NCBI GenBank assembly: GCA_030770545.1
Contig: CM061100.1
Coordinates: 11,896,501-11,960,500 of the forward strand
DNA length: 64,000 nt
From: Macropodus opercularis
Taxonomy: Eukaryota; Chordata; Actinopteri; Anabantiformes; Osphronemidae
Reading direction: 5' to 3'
Below the pieces are notes generated by a model that had not been told where the DNA came from, made no database searches, and saw nothing but the letters and a program-made list of their open reading frames with translations. Positions 1 through 15,000 of the stretch are shown piece after piece (the first letter of the stretch is position 1; each line of letters starts with the position of its first letter). The position numbers were made by a program, and so were the translations under genes.

Positions 1-3000
1 CCCTGAAGAAGGCAAACACCTTTAAAATGCATTTAAATCACTTTGTTCAAAGTAGTGTTCTTTTGGTCTGAAATGCACAGAACAGGCCATAAAGCGTTTT
101 CGCACTGTTTCCAGCCTCAGTATTTGTTTTATCTGCTGCATCTTAATGGAGGCAATGGCAATAAAGTTGTTGTGCTAGATATGATCCAAATACATCCCTG
201 AAGCAGGCAAACACCTTTAAAATGCATTTAAATCACTTTGTTCAAAGTAGTTTTCTTTTGGTCTGAAATTCACAGAACAGAATTTAAGCGTTTTCGCACT
301 GTTTCCAGCCTCAGTATTTCTTTAAGCTGCTGTCTCTTAATGGAGGCAATAGCAATAAAGTTTTTGTGCTAGATATGATCCAAATACATCCCTGAAGCAG
401 GCAAACACCTTCAAAATGCATTTAAATCACTTTGTTCAAAGTAGTGTTCTTTTGGTCTGAAATGCACAGAACAGGCCATTAAGCGTTTTCGCACTGTTTC
501 CAGCCTCAGTATTTGTTTTATCTGCTGCATCTTAATGGAGGCAATGGCAATAAAGTTGTTGTGCTAGATATGATCCAAATACATCCCTGAAGCAGGCAAA
601 CACCTTTAAAATGCATTTAAATCACTTTGTTCAAAGTAGTTTTCTTTTGGTCTGAAATTCACAGAACAGAATTTAAGCGTTTTCGCACTGTTTCCAGCCT
701 CAGTATTTCTTTAAGCTGCTGCATCTTAATGCAAGCAATGGCAGTAAAATTTTTGTGCTAGATATGATCCAAATAAATCTTTGAAGAAGGCAAACACCTT
801 TAAAATGGATTTAAATTACTTTGTTCAAAGTAGTGTTCTTTTGGTCTGAAATGCACAGAACAGGCGATTAAGCGTTTTCGCACTGTTTCCAGTCTCAGTA
901 TTTCTTTAAGCTGCTGCATCTTAATGGAGGCAATGGCAATAAACTTTTTGTGCTAGATATGATCCAAATACATCCCTGAAGCAGGCAAACACCTTTAAAA
1001 TGCATTTAAATCACTTTGTTTAAAGTAGTTTTCGTTTGGTCTGAAATGCACAGAACAGGCGATTAAGCGTTTTCGCACTGTTTCCAGCCTCAGTATTTCT
1101 TTAAGCTGCTGCATCTTAATGCAAGCAATGGCAGTAAAGTTTTTGTGCTAGATATGATCCAAATAAATCTTTGAAGAAGGCAAACACCTTTAAAATGTAT
1201 TTAAATTACTTTGTTCAAAGTAGTGTTCTTTTGGTCTGAAATACACAGAACAGGCGATTAAGCGTTTTCGCACTGTTTCCAGCCTCAGTATTTCTTTAAG
1301 CTGCTGCATCTTAATGCAAGCAATGGCAAAAAAGTTTTTGTGCTAGATATGATCCAAATACATCCCTGAAGAAGGCAAACACCTTTAAAATGCATTTAAA
1401 TCACTTTGTTCAAAGTAGTGTTCTTTTGGTCTGAAATGCACAGAACAGGCCATAAAGCGTTTTCGCACTGTTTCCAGCCTCAGTATTTGTTTTATCTGCT
1501 GCATCTTAATGGAGGCAATGGCAATAAAGTTGTTGTGCTAGATATGATCCAAATACATCCCTGAAGCAGGCAAACACCTTTAAAATGCATTTAAATCACT
1601 TTGTTCAAAGTAGTTTTCTTTTGGTCTGAAATTCACAGAACAGAATTTAAGCGTTTTCGCACTGTTTCCAGCCTCAGTATTTCTTTAAGCTGCTGTCTCT
1701 TAATGGAGGCAATAGCAATAAAGTTTTTGTGCTAGATATGATCCAAATACATCCCTGAAGCAGGCAAACACCTTCAAAATGCATTTAAATCACTTTGTTC
1801 AAAGTAGTGTTCTTTTGGTCTGAAATGCACAGAACAGGCGATTAAGCGTTTTTGCACTGTTTCAAGCTTCAGTATTTCTTTAAGCTGCTGCATCTTAATG
1901 GAGGCAATGGCAATAAAGTTTTTGTGCTAGATATGATCCAAATACATCCCTGAAGCAGGCAAACACCTTTAAAATGCATTTAAATCACTTTGTTCAAAGT
2001 AGTGTTCTTTTGGTCTGAAATGCACAGAACAGGCGTTAAAGTGTTTTCGCACTGTTTCCAGCCTCAGTATTTCTTTAAACTGCTGCATCTTAATGGAGAC
2101 AATGGCAATAAAGTTTTTGTGCTAGATATGATCCAAATACATCCCTGAAGAAGGCAAACACATTTAAAATGCATTTAAATCACTTTGTTCAAAGTAGTGT
2201 TCTTTTGGTCTGAAATGCACAGTACAGGCCATTAAGCGTTTTCGCACTGTTTCCAGCCTCAGTATTTCTTTAAGCTGCTGCATCTTAATGCAAGCAATGG
2301 CAGTAAAATTTTTGTGCTAGATATGATCCAAATAAATCTTTGAAGAAGGCAAACATCTTTAAAATGGATTTAAATTACTTTGTTCAAAGTAGTGTTCTTT
2401 TGGTCTGAAATGCACAGAACAGGCGATTAAGCGTTTTCGCACTGTTTCCAGCCTCAGTATTTCTTTAAGCTGCTGCATCTTAATGCAAGCAATGGCAATA
2501 AAGTTTTTGTGCTAGATATGATCCAAATACATCCCTGAAGCAGGTAAACACCTTTAAAATGCATTTAAATCACTTTGTTTAAAGTAGTTTTCGTTTGGTC
2601 TGAAATGCACAGAACAGGCGATTAAGCGTTTTCGCACTGTTTCCAGCCTCAGTATTTCTTTAAGCTGCTGCATCTTAATGCAAGCAATGGCAAAAAAGTT
2701 TTTGTGCTAGATATGATCCAAATACATCCCTGAAGAAGGCAAACACCTTTAAAATGCATTGAACTTACTTTGATCAAAGTAGTGTTCTTTTGGTCTGAAA
2801 TGCACAGAACAGGCCATTAAGCGTTTTCGCACTGTTTCCAGCCTCAGTATTTCTTTAAGCTGCTGCATCTTAATGCAGGCAATGGCAATAAAGTTTTTGT
2901 GCTAGATATCATCCAAATACATCCCTGAAGCAGGCAAACACCTTTAAAATGCATTTAAATCACTTTGTTTAAAGTAGTGTTCTTTTGGTCTGAAATGCAC

Positions 3001-6000
3001 AGAACAGGCCATTAAGCGTTTTCGCACTGTTTCCAGCCTCAGTATTTGTTTTATCTGCTGCATCTTAATGGAGGCAATGGCAATAAAGTTGTTGTGCTAG
3101 ATATGATCCAAATACATCCCTGAAGCAGGCAAACACCTTTAAAATGCATTTAAATCACTTTGTTCAAAGTAGTTTTCTTTTGGTCTGAAATTCACAGAAC
3201 AGAATTTAAGCGTTTTCGCACTGTTTCCAGCCTCAGTATTTCTTTAAACTGCTGCATCTTAATGGAGACAATGGCAATAAAGTTTTTGTGCTAGATATGA
3301 TCCAAATACATCCCTGAAGAAGGCAAACACCTTTAAAATGCATTTAAATCACTTTGTTCAAAGTAGTGTTCTTTTGGTCTAAAATGCACAGAACAGGCCA
3401 TTCTAAGCGTTTTCGCACTGTTTCCAGCCTCAGTATTTCTTTAAGCTGCTGCATCTTAATGCAAGCAATGGCAATAAAGTTTTTGTGCTAGATATGATCC
3501 AAATACATCCCTGAAGAAGGCAAACACCTTTAAAATGCATTTAAATCACTTTGTTCAAAGTAGTGTTCTTTTGGTCTGAAATGCACAGAACAGGTCATTA
3601 AGCGTTTTCGCACTGTTTCCAGCCTCGATATTTCTTTAAGCTGCTGCATCTTAATGCAGGCAATGGCAATAAAGTTTTTGTGCTAGATATGATCCAAATA
3701 CATCCCTGAACAAGGCAAACACCTTTAAAATGCATTTAAATCACTTTTTTCAAAGTAGTTTTCTTTTGGTCTGAAATTCACAGAACAGAATTTAAGCGTT
3801 TTCGCACTGTTTCCAGCCTCAGTATTTCTTTAAGCTGCTGTATCTTAATGCAGGCAATAGCAATAAAGTATTTCTGCCAGATATGATCCAAATACATCCC
3901 AGAAGCAGGCAAACACCTTTAAAATGCATTGAAATCACTTTGATCAAAGTAGTGTTCTTTTGGTCTGAAATGAACAGAACAGGCCATTAAGTGTTTTCGC
4001 ACTGTTTCCAGCCTCAGTATTTGTTTTATCTGCTGCATCTTAATGCAAGCAATGGCAATAAAGTTTTTGTGCTAGATATGATCCAAATACATCCCTGAAG
4101 CAGGCAAACACCTTTAAAATGCATTTAAATCACTTTGTTCAAAGTAGTTTTCTTTAGGTTTGAAATGCACAGAACAGGCCATTCTAAGCGTTTTCGCACT
4201 GTTTCCAGCCTCAGTATTTCTTTAAGCTGCTGCATCTTAATGGAGGCAATGGCAATAAAGTTTTTGTGCTAGATATGATCCAAATACATCCCTGAAGCAG
4301 GCAAACACCTTTAAAATGCATTTAAATCACTTTGTTCAAAGTAGTGTTCTTTTGGTCTGAATTGCACAGAACAGAATTTAAGCGTTTTTGCACTGTTTCC
4401 AGACTCAGTATTTCTTTAAGCTGCTGCATCTTAATGGAGGCAATGGCAATAAAGGTTTTGTGCTAGATATGATCCAAATACATCCCTGAAGCAGGCAAAC
4501 ACTTTTAAAATGCATTTAAATCACTTTGTTCAAAGTAGTGTTCTTTTGGTCTGAAATGCACAGAACAGGCCATTAAGCGTTTTCGCACTGTTTCCAGCCT
4601 CAATATTTCTTTAAGCTGCTGCATCTTAATGGAGGCAATGGCAATAAAGTTTTTGTGCTAGATATGATCCAAATACATCCCTGAAGCAGGCAAACACCTT
4701 TAAAATGCATTGAAATCACTTTGTTCAAAGTAGTTTTCTTTTGGTCTGAAATTCACAGAACAGGCCATTAAGCGTTTTCGCACTGTTTACAGCCTCAGTA
4801 TTTGTTTAAGCAGCTGCATCTTAATGCAAGCAATGGCAATAAAGTTTTTGTGCTAGATATGATCCAAATACATCCCTGAAGCAGGCAAACACCTTTAAAA
4901 TGCATTAAATCACTTTGTTCAAAGTAGTGTTCTTTTGGTCTGAAATGCACAGAACAGGCGTTTAAGTGTTTTCGCACTGTTTCCAGCCTCAGTATTTGTT
5001 TAAGCTGCTGCATCTTAATGGAGGCAATGGCAAAAAAGTTTTAGTGCTAGAAATGATCCAAATACATCCCTGAAAAAGGCAAACACCTTTAAAATGCATT
5101 GAAATCACTTTGATCAAAGTAGTGTTCTTTTGGTCTGAAATGCACAGAACAGGCCATTAAGCGTTTTCGCACTGTTTCCAGCCTCAGTATTTGTTTTATC
5201 TGCTGCATCTTAATGCAAGCAATGGCAATAAAGTTTTTGTTCTAGATATGATCCAAATACATCCCTGAAGATGGAAAACACTTTTAAAATGCATTTAAAT
5301 CACTTTGTTCAAAGTAGTGTTCTTTTGGTCTGAAATGCACAGAACAGGCCATTCTAAGCGTTTTCGCACTGTTTCCAGCCTCAGTATTTCTTTAAGCTGC
5401 TGCATCTTAATGGAGGCAATGGCAATAAAGTTTTTGTGCTAGATCTGATCCAAATACATCCCTGAAGCAGGCAAACACCTTTAAAATGCATTTAAATCAC
5501 TTTGTTCAAAGTAGTGTTCTTTTGGTCTGAAATTCACAGAACAGGCGTTTAATCGTTTTCGCACTGTTTCCAGCCTCAGTATTTCTTTAAGCTGCAGCAT
5601 CTTAATGGAGGCAATGGCAATAAAGTTTTTGTGCTAGATATGATCCAAATACATCCCTGAAGCAGGCAAACACCTTTAAAATGCATTGAAATCATTTTGT
5701 TCAAAGTAGTTTTCTTTTGGTCTGAAATGCACAGAACAGACCATTCTAAGCGTTTTCGCACTGTTTCCAGCCTCAGTATTTCTTTAAGCTGCTGCATCTT
5801 AATGCAAGCAATGGCAATAAAGTTTTTGTGCTAGATATCATCCAAATACATCCCTGAAGCAGGCAAACACCTTTAAAATGCATTTAAATCACTTTGTTCA
5901 AAGTAGTGTTCTTTTGGGCTGAAATGCACAGAACAGGCCATTAAGCGTTTTCGCACTGTTTCCAACCTCAGTATTTCTTTAAGCTGCTGCATCTTAATGC

Positions 6001-9000
6001 AAGCAATGGCAATAAAGTTTTTGTGCTAGATATGATCCAAATACATCCCTGAAGTAGGCAAACACCTTTAAAATGCATTTAAATCACTTTGTTCAAAGTA
6101 GTGTTCTTTTGGTCTGAAATGCACAGAACAGGCCATTAAGCGTTTTCGCACTGTTTCCAGCTTCAGTATTTCTTTAAGCTGCTGCATCTTAATGCAAGCA
6201 ATGGCAAAAAAGTTTTAGTGCTAGAAATGATCCAAATACATCCTTGAAAAAGGCAAACACCTTTAAAATGCATTAAAATCACTTTGATCAAAGTAGTGTT
6301 CTTTTGGTCTAAAATGCACAGAACAGGCCATTAGGCGTTTTCGCACTGTTTACAGCCTCAGTATTTCTTTAAGCTGCTGTATCTTAATGCAAGCAATGGC
6401 AATAAAGTTTTTCTGCCAGATATGATCCAAATACATCCCAGAAGCAGGCAAACACCTTTAAAATGCATTTAAATCACTTTGTTCAAAGTAGTGTTCTTTA
6501 GGTCTGAAATGCACAGAATAGGCCATTAAGCGTTTTCGTACTGTTTCCAGCCTCAGTATTTCTTTAAGCTGCTGCATCTTAATGGAGGCAATGGCAATAA
6601 AGTTTTTGTGCTAGATATGATCCAAATACATCCCTGAAGCAGGCAAACACCTTTAAAATGCATTGAAATCACTTTGTTCAAAGTAGTTTTCTTTTGGTCT
6701 GAAATTCACAGAACAGGCCATTAAGCGTTTTCCCACTGTTTACAGCGTCAGTATTTGTTTAAGCTGCTGCATCTTAATGCAAGCAATGGCAAAAAAGTTT
6801 TAGTGCTAGAAACGATCCAAATACATCCCTGAAAAAGGCAAACACCTTTAAAATGCATTAAAATCACTTTGATCAAAGTAGTGTTCTTTTGGTCTGAAAT
6901 GCACAGAACAGGCCATTAGGCGTTTTCGCACTGTTTACAGCCTCAGTATTTCTTTAAGCTGTTGTATCTTAATGTAGGCAATGGCAATAAAGTTTTTCTG
7001 CCAGATATTATCCAAATACATCCCTGAAGAAGGCAAACACCTTTAAAATGCATTTAAATCACTTTGTTCAAAGTAGTGTTCTTTTGGTCTGAAATGCACA
7101 GAATAGGCCATTAAGCGTTTTCGTACTGTTTCCAGCCTCAGTATTTCTTTAAGCTGCTGCATCTTAATGGAGGCAATGGCAATAAAGTTTTTGTGCTAGA
7201 TATGATCCAAATACATCCCTGAAGCAGGCAAACACCTTTAAAATGCATTTAAATCACTTTGTTCAAAGTAGTGTTCTTTTGGTCTGAAATGCACAGAACA
7301 GGCCATTCTAAGCGTTTTCGCACTGTTTCCAGCCTCAGTATTTCTTTAAGCTGCTGCATCTTAATGCAAGCAATGGCAAAAAAGTTTTAGTGCTAGAAAT
7401 GATCCAAATACATCCCTGAAAAAGGCAAACACCTTTAAAATGCATTAAAATCACTTTGATCAAAGTAGTGTTCTTTTGGTCTGAAATGCACAGAACAGGC
7501 CATTCTAAGCGTTTTCGCACTGTTTCCAGCCTCAGTATTTCTTTAAGCTGCTGCATCTTAATGGAGGCAATGGCAATAAAGTTTTTCTGCCAGATATGAT
7601 CCAAATACATCCCTGAAGCAGGCAAACACCTTTAAAATGCATTTAAATCACTTTGTTCAAAGTAGTGTTCTTTTGGGCTGAAATGCACAGAACAGGCCAT
7701 TAAGCGTTTTTGCACTGTTTCCAGACTCAGTATTTCTTTAAGCTGCTGCATCTTAATGGAGGCAATGGCAATAAAGGTTTTGTGCTAGATATGATCCAAA
7801 TACATCCCTGAAGAAGGCAAACACTTTTAAAATGCATTTAAATCACTTTGTTCAAAGTAGTGTTCTTTTGGTCTGAAATGCACAGAACAGGCCATTAAGC
7901 GTTTTCGCACTGTTTCCAGCCTCAATATTTCTTTAAGCTGCTGCATCTTAATGGAGGCAATGGCAATAAAGTTTTTGTGCTAGATATGATCCAAATACAT
8001 CCCTGAAGCAGGCAAACACCTTTAAAATGCATTGAAATCACTTTGTTCAAAGTAGTTTTCTTTTGGTATGAAATGCACAGAACAGGCGTTTAAGCGTTTT
8101 CGCACTGTTTCCAGCCTCAGTATTTGTTTAAGCTGCTGCATCTTAATGGAGGCAATGGCAATAAAGTTTTTGTGCTAGATATGATCCAAATACATCCCTG
8201 AAGCAGGCAAACACCTTTAAAATGCATTTAATTTACCTTGTTCAAAGTAGTATTCTTTTGGTCTGAAATGCACAGAACAGGCGATTAAGCGTTTTCGCAC
8301 TTTTTCCAGACTCAGTATTTCTTTAAGCTGCTGCATCTTAATGGAGGCAATGGCAATAAAGTTTTTGTGCTAGATCTGATCCAAATACATCCCTGAAGCA
8401 GGCAAACACCTTTAAAATGCATTTAAATCACTTTGTTCAAAGTAGTCTTCTTTTGGTCTGAAATTCACAGAACAGGCCATTAAGCGTTTTCCCACTGTTT
8501 ACAGCCTCAGTATTTCTTTACGCTGCTGCATCTTAATGGAGGCAATGGCAATAAAGTTTCTGTGCTAGATATGATCCAAATACACCCCTGAAGAAGGCAA
8601 ACACTTTTAAAATGCATTTAAATCACTTTGTTCAAAGTAGTCTTCTTTTGGTCTGAAATGCACAGAACAGGCCATTCTAAGCGTTTTCGCACTGTTTCCA
8701 GCCTCAGTATTTCTTTAAGCTGCTGCATCTTAATGCAAGCAATGGCAATAAAGTTTTTGTGCTAGATATGATCCAAATACATCCCTGAAGCAAGCAAACA
8801 CCTTTAAAATGCATTTAATTTACCTTGTTCAAAGTAGTATTCTTTTGGTCTGAAATGCACAGAACAGGCCATTCTAAGCGTTTTCCCACTGTTTACAGCC
8901 TCAGTATTTCTTTAAGCTGCTGCATCTTAATGGAGGCAATGGCAATAAAGTTTCTGTGCTAGATATGATCCAAATACATCCCTGAAGAAGGCAAACACTT

Positions 9001-12000
9001 TTAAAATGCATTTAAATCACTTTGTTCAAAGTAGTCTTCTTTTGGTCTGAAATGCACAGAACAGGCCATTCTCAGCGTTTTCGCACTGTTTCCAGCCTCA
9101 GTATTTCTTTAAGCTGCTGCATCTTAATGCATGCAATGGCAATGAAGTTTTTGTGCTAGATATGATCCAAATACATCCCTGAAGCAAGCAAACACCTTTA
9201 AAATGCATTTAATCACTTTGTTTAAAGTAGTTATCTTTTGGTCTGAAATGCACAGAACAGGCCATTAAGCGTTTTCCCACTGTTTACAGCCTCAGTATTT
9301 CTTTAAGCTGCAGCATCTTAATGGAGGCAATGGCAATAAAGTTTTTCTGCCAGATATGATCCAAATACATCCCTGAAGCAGGCAAACACCTTTAAAATGC
9401 ATTTAAATCACTTTGTTCAAAGTAGTGTTCTTTTGGGCTGAAATGCACAGAACAGGCCATTAAGCGTTTTCGCACTGTTTCCAACCTCAGTATTTCTTTA
9501 AGCTGCTGCATCTTAATGCAAGCAATGGCAATAAAGTTTTTGTACTAGATATGATCCAAATACATCCCTGAAAAAGGCAAACACCTTTAAAATGCATTTA
9601 AATCACTTTGTTCAAAGTAGTGTTCTTTTGGTCTGAAATGCACAGAACAGGCCATTAAGCGTTTTCGCACTGTTTCCAGCTTCAGTATTTCTTTAAGCTG
9701 CTGCATCTTAATGGAGGCAATGGCAATAAAGTTTTTGTGCTAGATATGATCCAAATACATCCCTGAAAAAGGCAAACACCTTTAAAATGCATTGAAATCA
9801 CTTTGTTCAAAGTAGTTTTCTTTTGGTCTGAAATTCACAGAACAGAATTTAAGCGTTTTTGCACTGTTTCCAGACTCAGTATTTCTTTAAGCTGCTGCAT
9901 CTTAATGGAGGCAATGGCAATAAAGGTTTTGTGCTAGATATGATCCAAATACATCCCTGAAGAAGGCAAACACTTTTAAAATGCATTGAAATCACTTTGT
10001 TCAAAGTAGTTTTCTTTTGGTCTGAAATTCACAGAACAGGCCATTAAGCGTTTTCGCACTGATTACAGCCTCAGTATTTGTTTAAGCAGCTGCATCTTAA
10101 TGCAAGCAATGGCAATAAAGTTTTTGTGCTACATATGATCCAAATACATCCCTGAAGCAGGCAAACACCTTTAAAAACATTGAAATCACTTTGTTCAAAG
10201 TAGTTTTCTTTTGGTATGAAATGCACATAACAGGCGTTTAAGCGTTTTCGCACTGTTTCCAGCCTCAGTATTTGTTTAAGCTGCTGCATCTTAATGGAGG
10301 CAATGGCAATAAAGATTTTGTGCTAGATATGATCCAAATACATCCCTGAAGCAGGCAAACACCTTTAAAATGCATTAAATCACTTTGTTCAAAGTAGTGT
10401 TCTTTTGGTCTGAAATGCACAGAACAGGCGTTTAAGCGTTTTCGCACTGTTTCCAGCCTCAGTATTTGTTTTATCTGCTGCATCTTAATGCAAGCAATGG
10501 CAATAAAGTTTTTGTTCTAGATATGATCCAAATACATCCTAAAAGCAGGCAAACACCTTTAAAATGCATTGAAATCACTTTGATCAAAGTAGTGTTCTTT
10601 TGGTCTGAAATGCACAGAACAGGCCATTAAGCGTTTTCGCACTGTTTCCAGCCTCAGTATTTGTTTTATCTGCTGCATCTTAATGCAAGCAATGGCAATA
10701 AAGTTTTTGTTCTAGATATGATCCAAATACATCCCTGAAGATGGAAAACACTTTTAAAATGCATTTAAATCACTTTGTTCAAAGTAGTGTTCTTTTGGTC
10801 TGAAATGCACAGAACAGGCCATTCTAAGCGTTTTCGCACTGTTTCCAGCCTCAGTATTTCTTTAAGCTGCTGCATCTTAATGGAGGCAATGGCAATAAAG
10901 TTTTTGTGCTAGATATGATCCAAATACATCCCTGAAGCAGGCAAACACCTTTAAAATGCATTTAATTTACCTTGTTCAAAGTAGTGTTCTTTTGGTCTGA
11001 AATGCACAGAACAGGCGATTAAGCGTTTTCGCACTTTTTCCAGACTCAGTATTTCTTTAAGCTGCTGCATCTTAATGGAGGCAATGGCAATAAAGTTTTT
11101 GTGCTAGATCTGATCCAAATACATCCCTGAAGCAGGCAAACACCTTTAAAATGCATTTAAATCACTTTGTTCAAAGTAGTGTTCTTTTGGTCTGAAATTC
11201 ACAGAACAGGCCATTCTAAGCGTTTTCCCACTGTTTACAGCCTCAGTATTTCTTTAAGCTGCTGCATCTTAATGGAGGCAATGGCAATAAAGTTTCTGTG
11301 CTAGATATGATCCAAATACACCCCTGAAGAAGGCAAACACTTTTAAAATGCATTTAAATCACTTTGTTCAAAGTAGTCTTCTTTTGGTCTGAAATGCACA
11401 GAACAGGCCATTCTAAGCGTTTTCCCACTGTTTACAGCCTCAGTATTTCTTTAAGCTGCTGCATCTTAATGCAAGCAATGGCAATAAAGTTTTTGTGCTA
11501 GATATGATCCAAATACATCCCTGAAGCAAGCAAACACCTTTAAAATGCATTTAATTTACCTTGTTCAAAGTAGTATTCTTTTGGTCTGAAATGCACAGAA
11601 CAGGCCATTAAGCGTTTTCCCACTGTTTACAGCCTCAGTATTTCTTTAAGCTGCAGCATCTTAATGGAGGCAATGGCAATAAAGTTTTTGTGCTAGATAT
11701 GATCCAAATACATCCCTGAAGCAGGCAAACACCTTTAAAATGCATTGAAATCATTTTGTTCAAAGTAGTTTTCTTTTGGTCTGAAATGCACAGAACAGAC
11801 CATTCTAAGCGTTTTCGCACTGTTTCCAGCCTCAGTATTTCTTTAAGCTGCTGCATCTTAATGCAAGCAATGGCAATAAAGTTTTTGTGCTAGATATCAT
11901 CCAAATACATCCCTGAAGCAGGCAAACACCTTTAAAATGCATTTAAATCACTTTGTTCAAAGTAGTGTTCTTTTGGGCTGAAATGCACAGAACAGGCCAT

Positions 12001-15000
12001 TAAGCGTTTTCGCACTGTTTCCAACCTCAGTATTTCTTTAAGCTGCTGCATCTTAATGGAGGCAATGGCAATAAAGTTTTTGTGCTAGATATGATCCAAA
12101 TACATCCCTGAAGAAGGCAAACACCTTTAAAATGCATTTAAATCACTTTGTTCAAAGTAGTGTTCTTTTGGTCTGAAATGCACAGAACAGGCCATTAAGC
12201 GTTTTCGCACTGTTTCCAGCTTCAGTATTTCTTTAAGCTGCTGCATCTTAATGGAGGCAATGGCAATAAAGTTTTTGTGCTAGATATGGTCCAAATACAT
12301 CCCTGAAGCAGGCAAACACCTTTAAAATGCATTGAAATCACTTTGTTCAAAGTAGTTTTCTTTTGGTCTGAAATTCACAGAACAGGCCATTAAGCGTTTT
12401 CGCACTGTTTACAGCGTCAGTATTTGTTTAAGCTGTTGCATCTTAATGCAAGCAATGGCAATAAAGTTTTTGTGGTAGATATGATCCAAATACATCCCTG
12501 AAAAAGGCAAACACCTTTAAAATGCATTAAAATCACTTTGATCAAAGTAGTGTTCTTTTGGTCTGAAATGCACAGAACAGGCCATTAGGCGTTTTCGCAC
12601 TGTTTACAGCCTCAGTATTTCTTTAAGCTGCTGTATCTTAATGCAGGCAATGGCAATAAAGTTTTTCTGCCAGATATGATCCAAATACATCCCAGAAGCA
12701 GGCAAACACCTTTAAAATGCATTTAAATCACTTTGTTCAAAGTAGTGTTCTTTAGGTCTGAAATGCACAGAACAGGCCATTCTAAGCGTTTTCGCACTGT
12801 TTCCAGCCTCAGTATTTCTTTAAGCTGCTGCATCTTAATGGAGGCAATGGCAATAAAGTTTTTCTGCCAGATATGATCCAAATACATCCCAGAAGCAGGC
12901 AAACACCTTTAAAATGCATTTAAATAACTTTGTTCAAAGTAGTGTTCTTTTGGTCTGAAATGCACAGAACAGGCCATTAAGCGTTTTCGCACTGTTTCCA
13001 GACTCAGTATTTCTTTAAGCTGCTGCATCTTAATGGAGGCAATGGCAATAAAGTTTTTGTGCTAGATATGATCCAAATACATCCCTGAAGCAGGCAAACT
13101 CCTTTAAAATGCTTTGAAATCACTTTGATCAAAGTAGTGTTCTTTTGGTCTGAAATGCACAGAACAGGCCATTAAGCGTTTTCGCACTGTTTCCTCCTTC
13201 AGTATTTCTTTAAGCTGCTGCATCTTAATGGAGGCAATGGCAATAAAGTTTTTGTGCTAGATATGATCCAAATACATCCCTGAAGCAGGCAAACTCCTTT
13301 AAAATGCTTTGAAATCACTTTGATCAAAGTAGTGTTCTTTTGGTCTGAAATGCACAGAACAGGCCATTAAGCGTTTTCGCACTGTTTCCAGCTTCAGTAT
13401 TTCTTTAAGCTGCTGCATCTTAATGGAGGCAATGGCAATAAAGTTTTTGTGCTAGATATGATCCAAATACATCCCTGAAGCAGGCAAACACCTTTAAAAT
13501 GCATTTAATTTACCTTGTTCAAAGCGGTATTCTTTTGGTCTGAAATTCACAGAACAGGCGTTTAATCGTTTTTGCACTGTTTCCAGCCTCAGTATTTGTT
13601 TAAGCTGCTGCATCTTAATGGAGGCAATGGCAATAAAGTTTTTGTGCTAGATCTGATCCAAATACATCCCTGAAGCAGGCAAACACCTTTAAAATGCATT
13701 TAATTTACCTTGTTCAAAGTAGTATTCTTTTGGTCTGAAATGCACAGAACAGGCCATTCTAAGCGTTTTCCCACTGTTTACAGCCTCAGTATTTCTTTAA
13801 GCTGCTGCATCTTAATGGAGGCAATGGCAATAAAGTTTCTGTGCTAGATATGATCCAAATACACCCCTGAAGAAGGCAAACACTTTTAAAATGCATTTAA
13901 ATCACTTTGTTCAAAGTAGTCTTCTTTTAGTCTGAAATGCACAGAACAGGCCATTCTAAGCGTTTTCGCACTGTTTCCAGCCTCAGTATTTCTTTAAGCT
14001 GCTGCATCTTAATGCAAGCAATGGCAATACAGTTTTTGTGCTAGATATGATCCAAATACATCCCTGAAGCAAGCAAACACCTTTAAAATGCATTTAATTT
14101 ACCTTGTTCAAAGTAGTATTCTTTTGGTCTGAAATGCACAGAACAGGCCATTCTAAGCGTTTTCAAACTGTTTACAGCCTCAGTATTTCTTTAAGCTGCT
14201 GCATCTTAATGGAGGCAATGGCAATAAAGTTTCTGTGCTAGATATGATCCAAATACACCCCTGAAGAAGGCAAACACTTTTAAAATGCATTTAAATCACT
14301 TTGTTCAAAGTAGTCTTCTTTTGGTCTGAAATGCACAGAACAGGCCATTAAGCGTTTTCCCACTGTTTACAGCCTCAGTATTTCTTTAAGCTGCAGCATC
14401 TTAATGGAGGCAATGGCAATAAAGTTTTTGTGCTAGATATGATCCAAATACATCCCTGAAGCAGGCAAACACCTTTAAAATGCATTGAAATCATTTTGTT
14501 CAAAGTAGTTTTCTTTTGGTCTGAAATGCACAGAACAGACCATTCTAAGCGTTTTCGCACTGTTTCCAGCCTCAGTATTTCTTTAAGCTGCTGCATCTTA
14601 ATGCAAGCAATGGCAATAAAGTTTTTGTGCTAGATATCATCCAAATACATCCCTGAAGAAGGCAAACACCTTTAAAATGCATTTAAATCACTATGTTCAA
14701 AGTAGTGTTCTTTTGGTCTGAAATGCACAGAACAGGCCATTAAGCGTTTTCGCACTGTTTCCAACCTCAGTATTTCTTTAAGCTGCTGCATCTTAATGCA
14801 AGCAATGGCAATAAAGTTTTTGTGCTAGATATGATCCAAATACATCCCTGAAAAAGGCAAACACCTTTAAAATGCATTTAAATCACTATGTTCAAAGTAG
14901 TGTTCTTTTGGTCTGAAATGCACAGAACAGGCCATTAAGCGTTTTCGCACTGTTTCCAGCTTCAGTATTTCTTTAAGCTGCTGCATCTAAATGGAGGCAA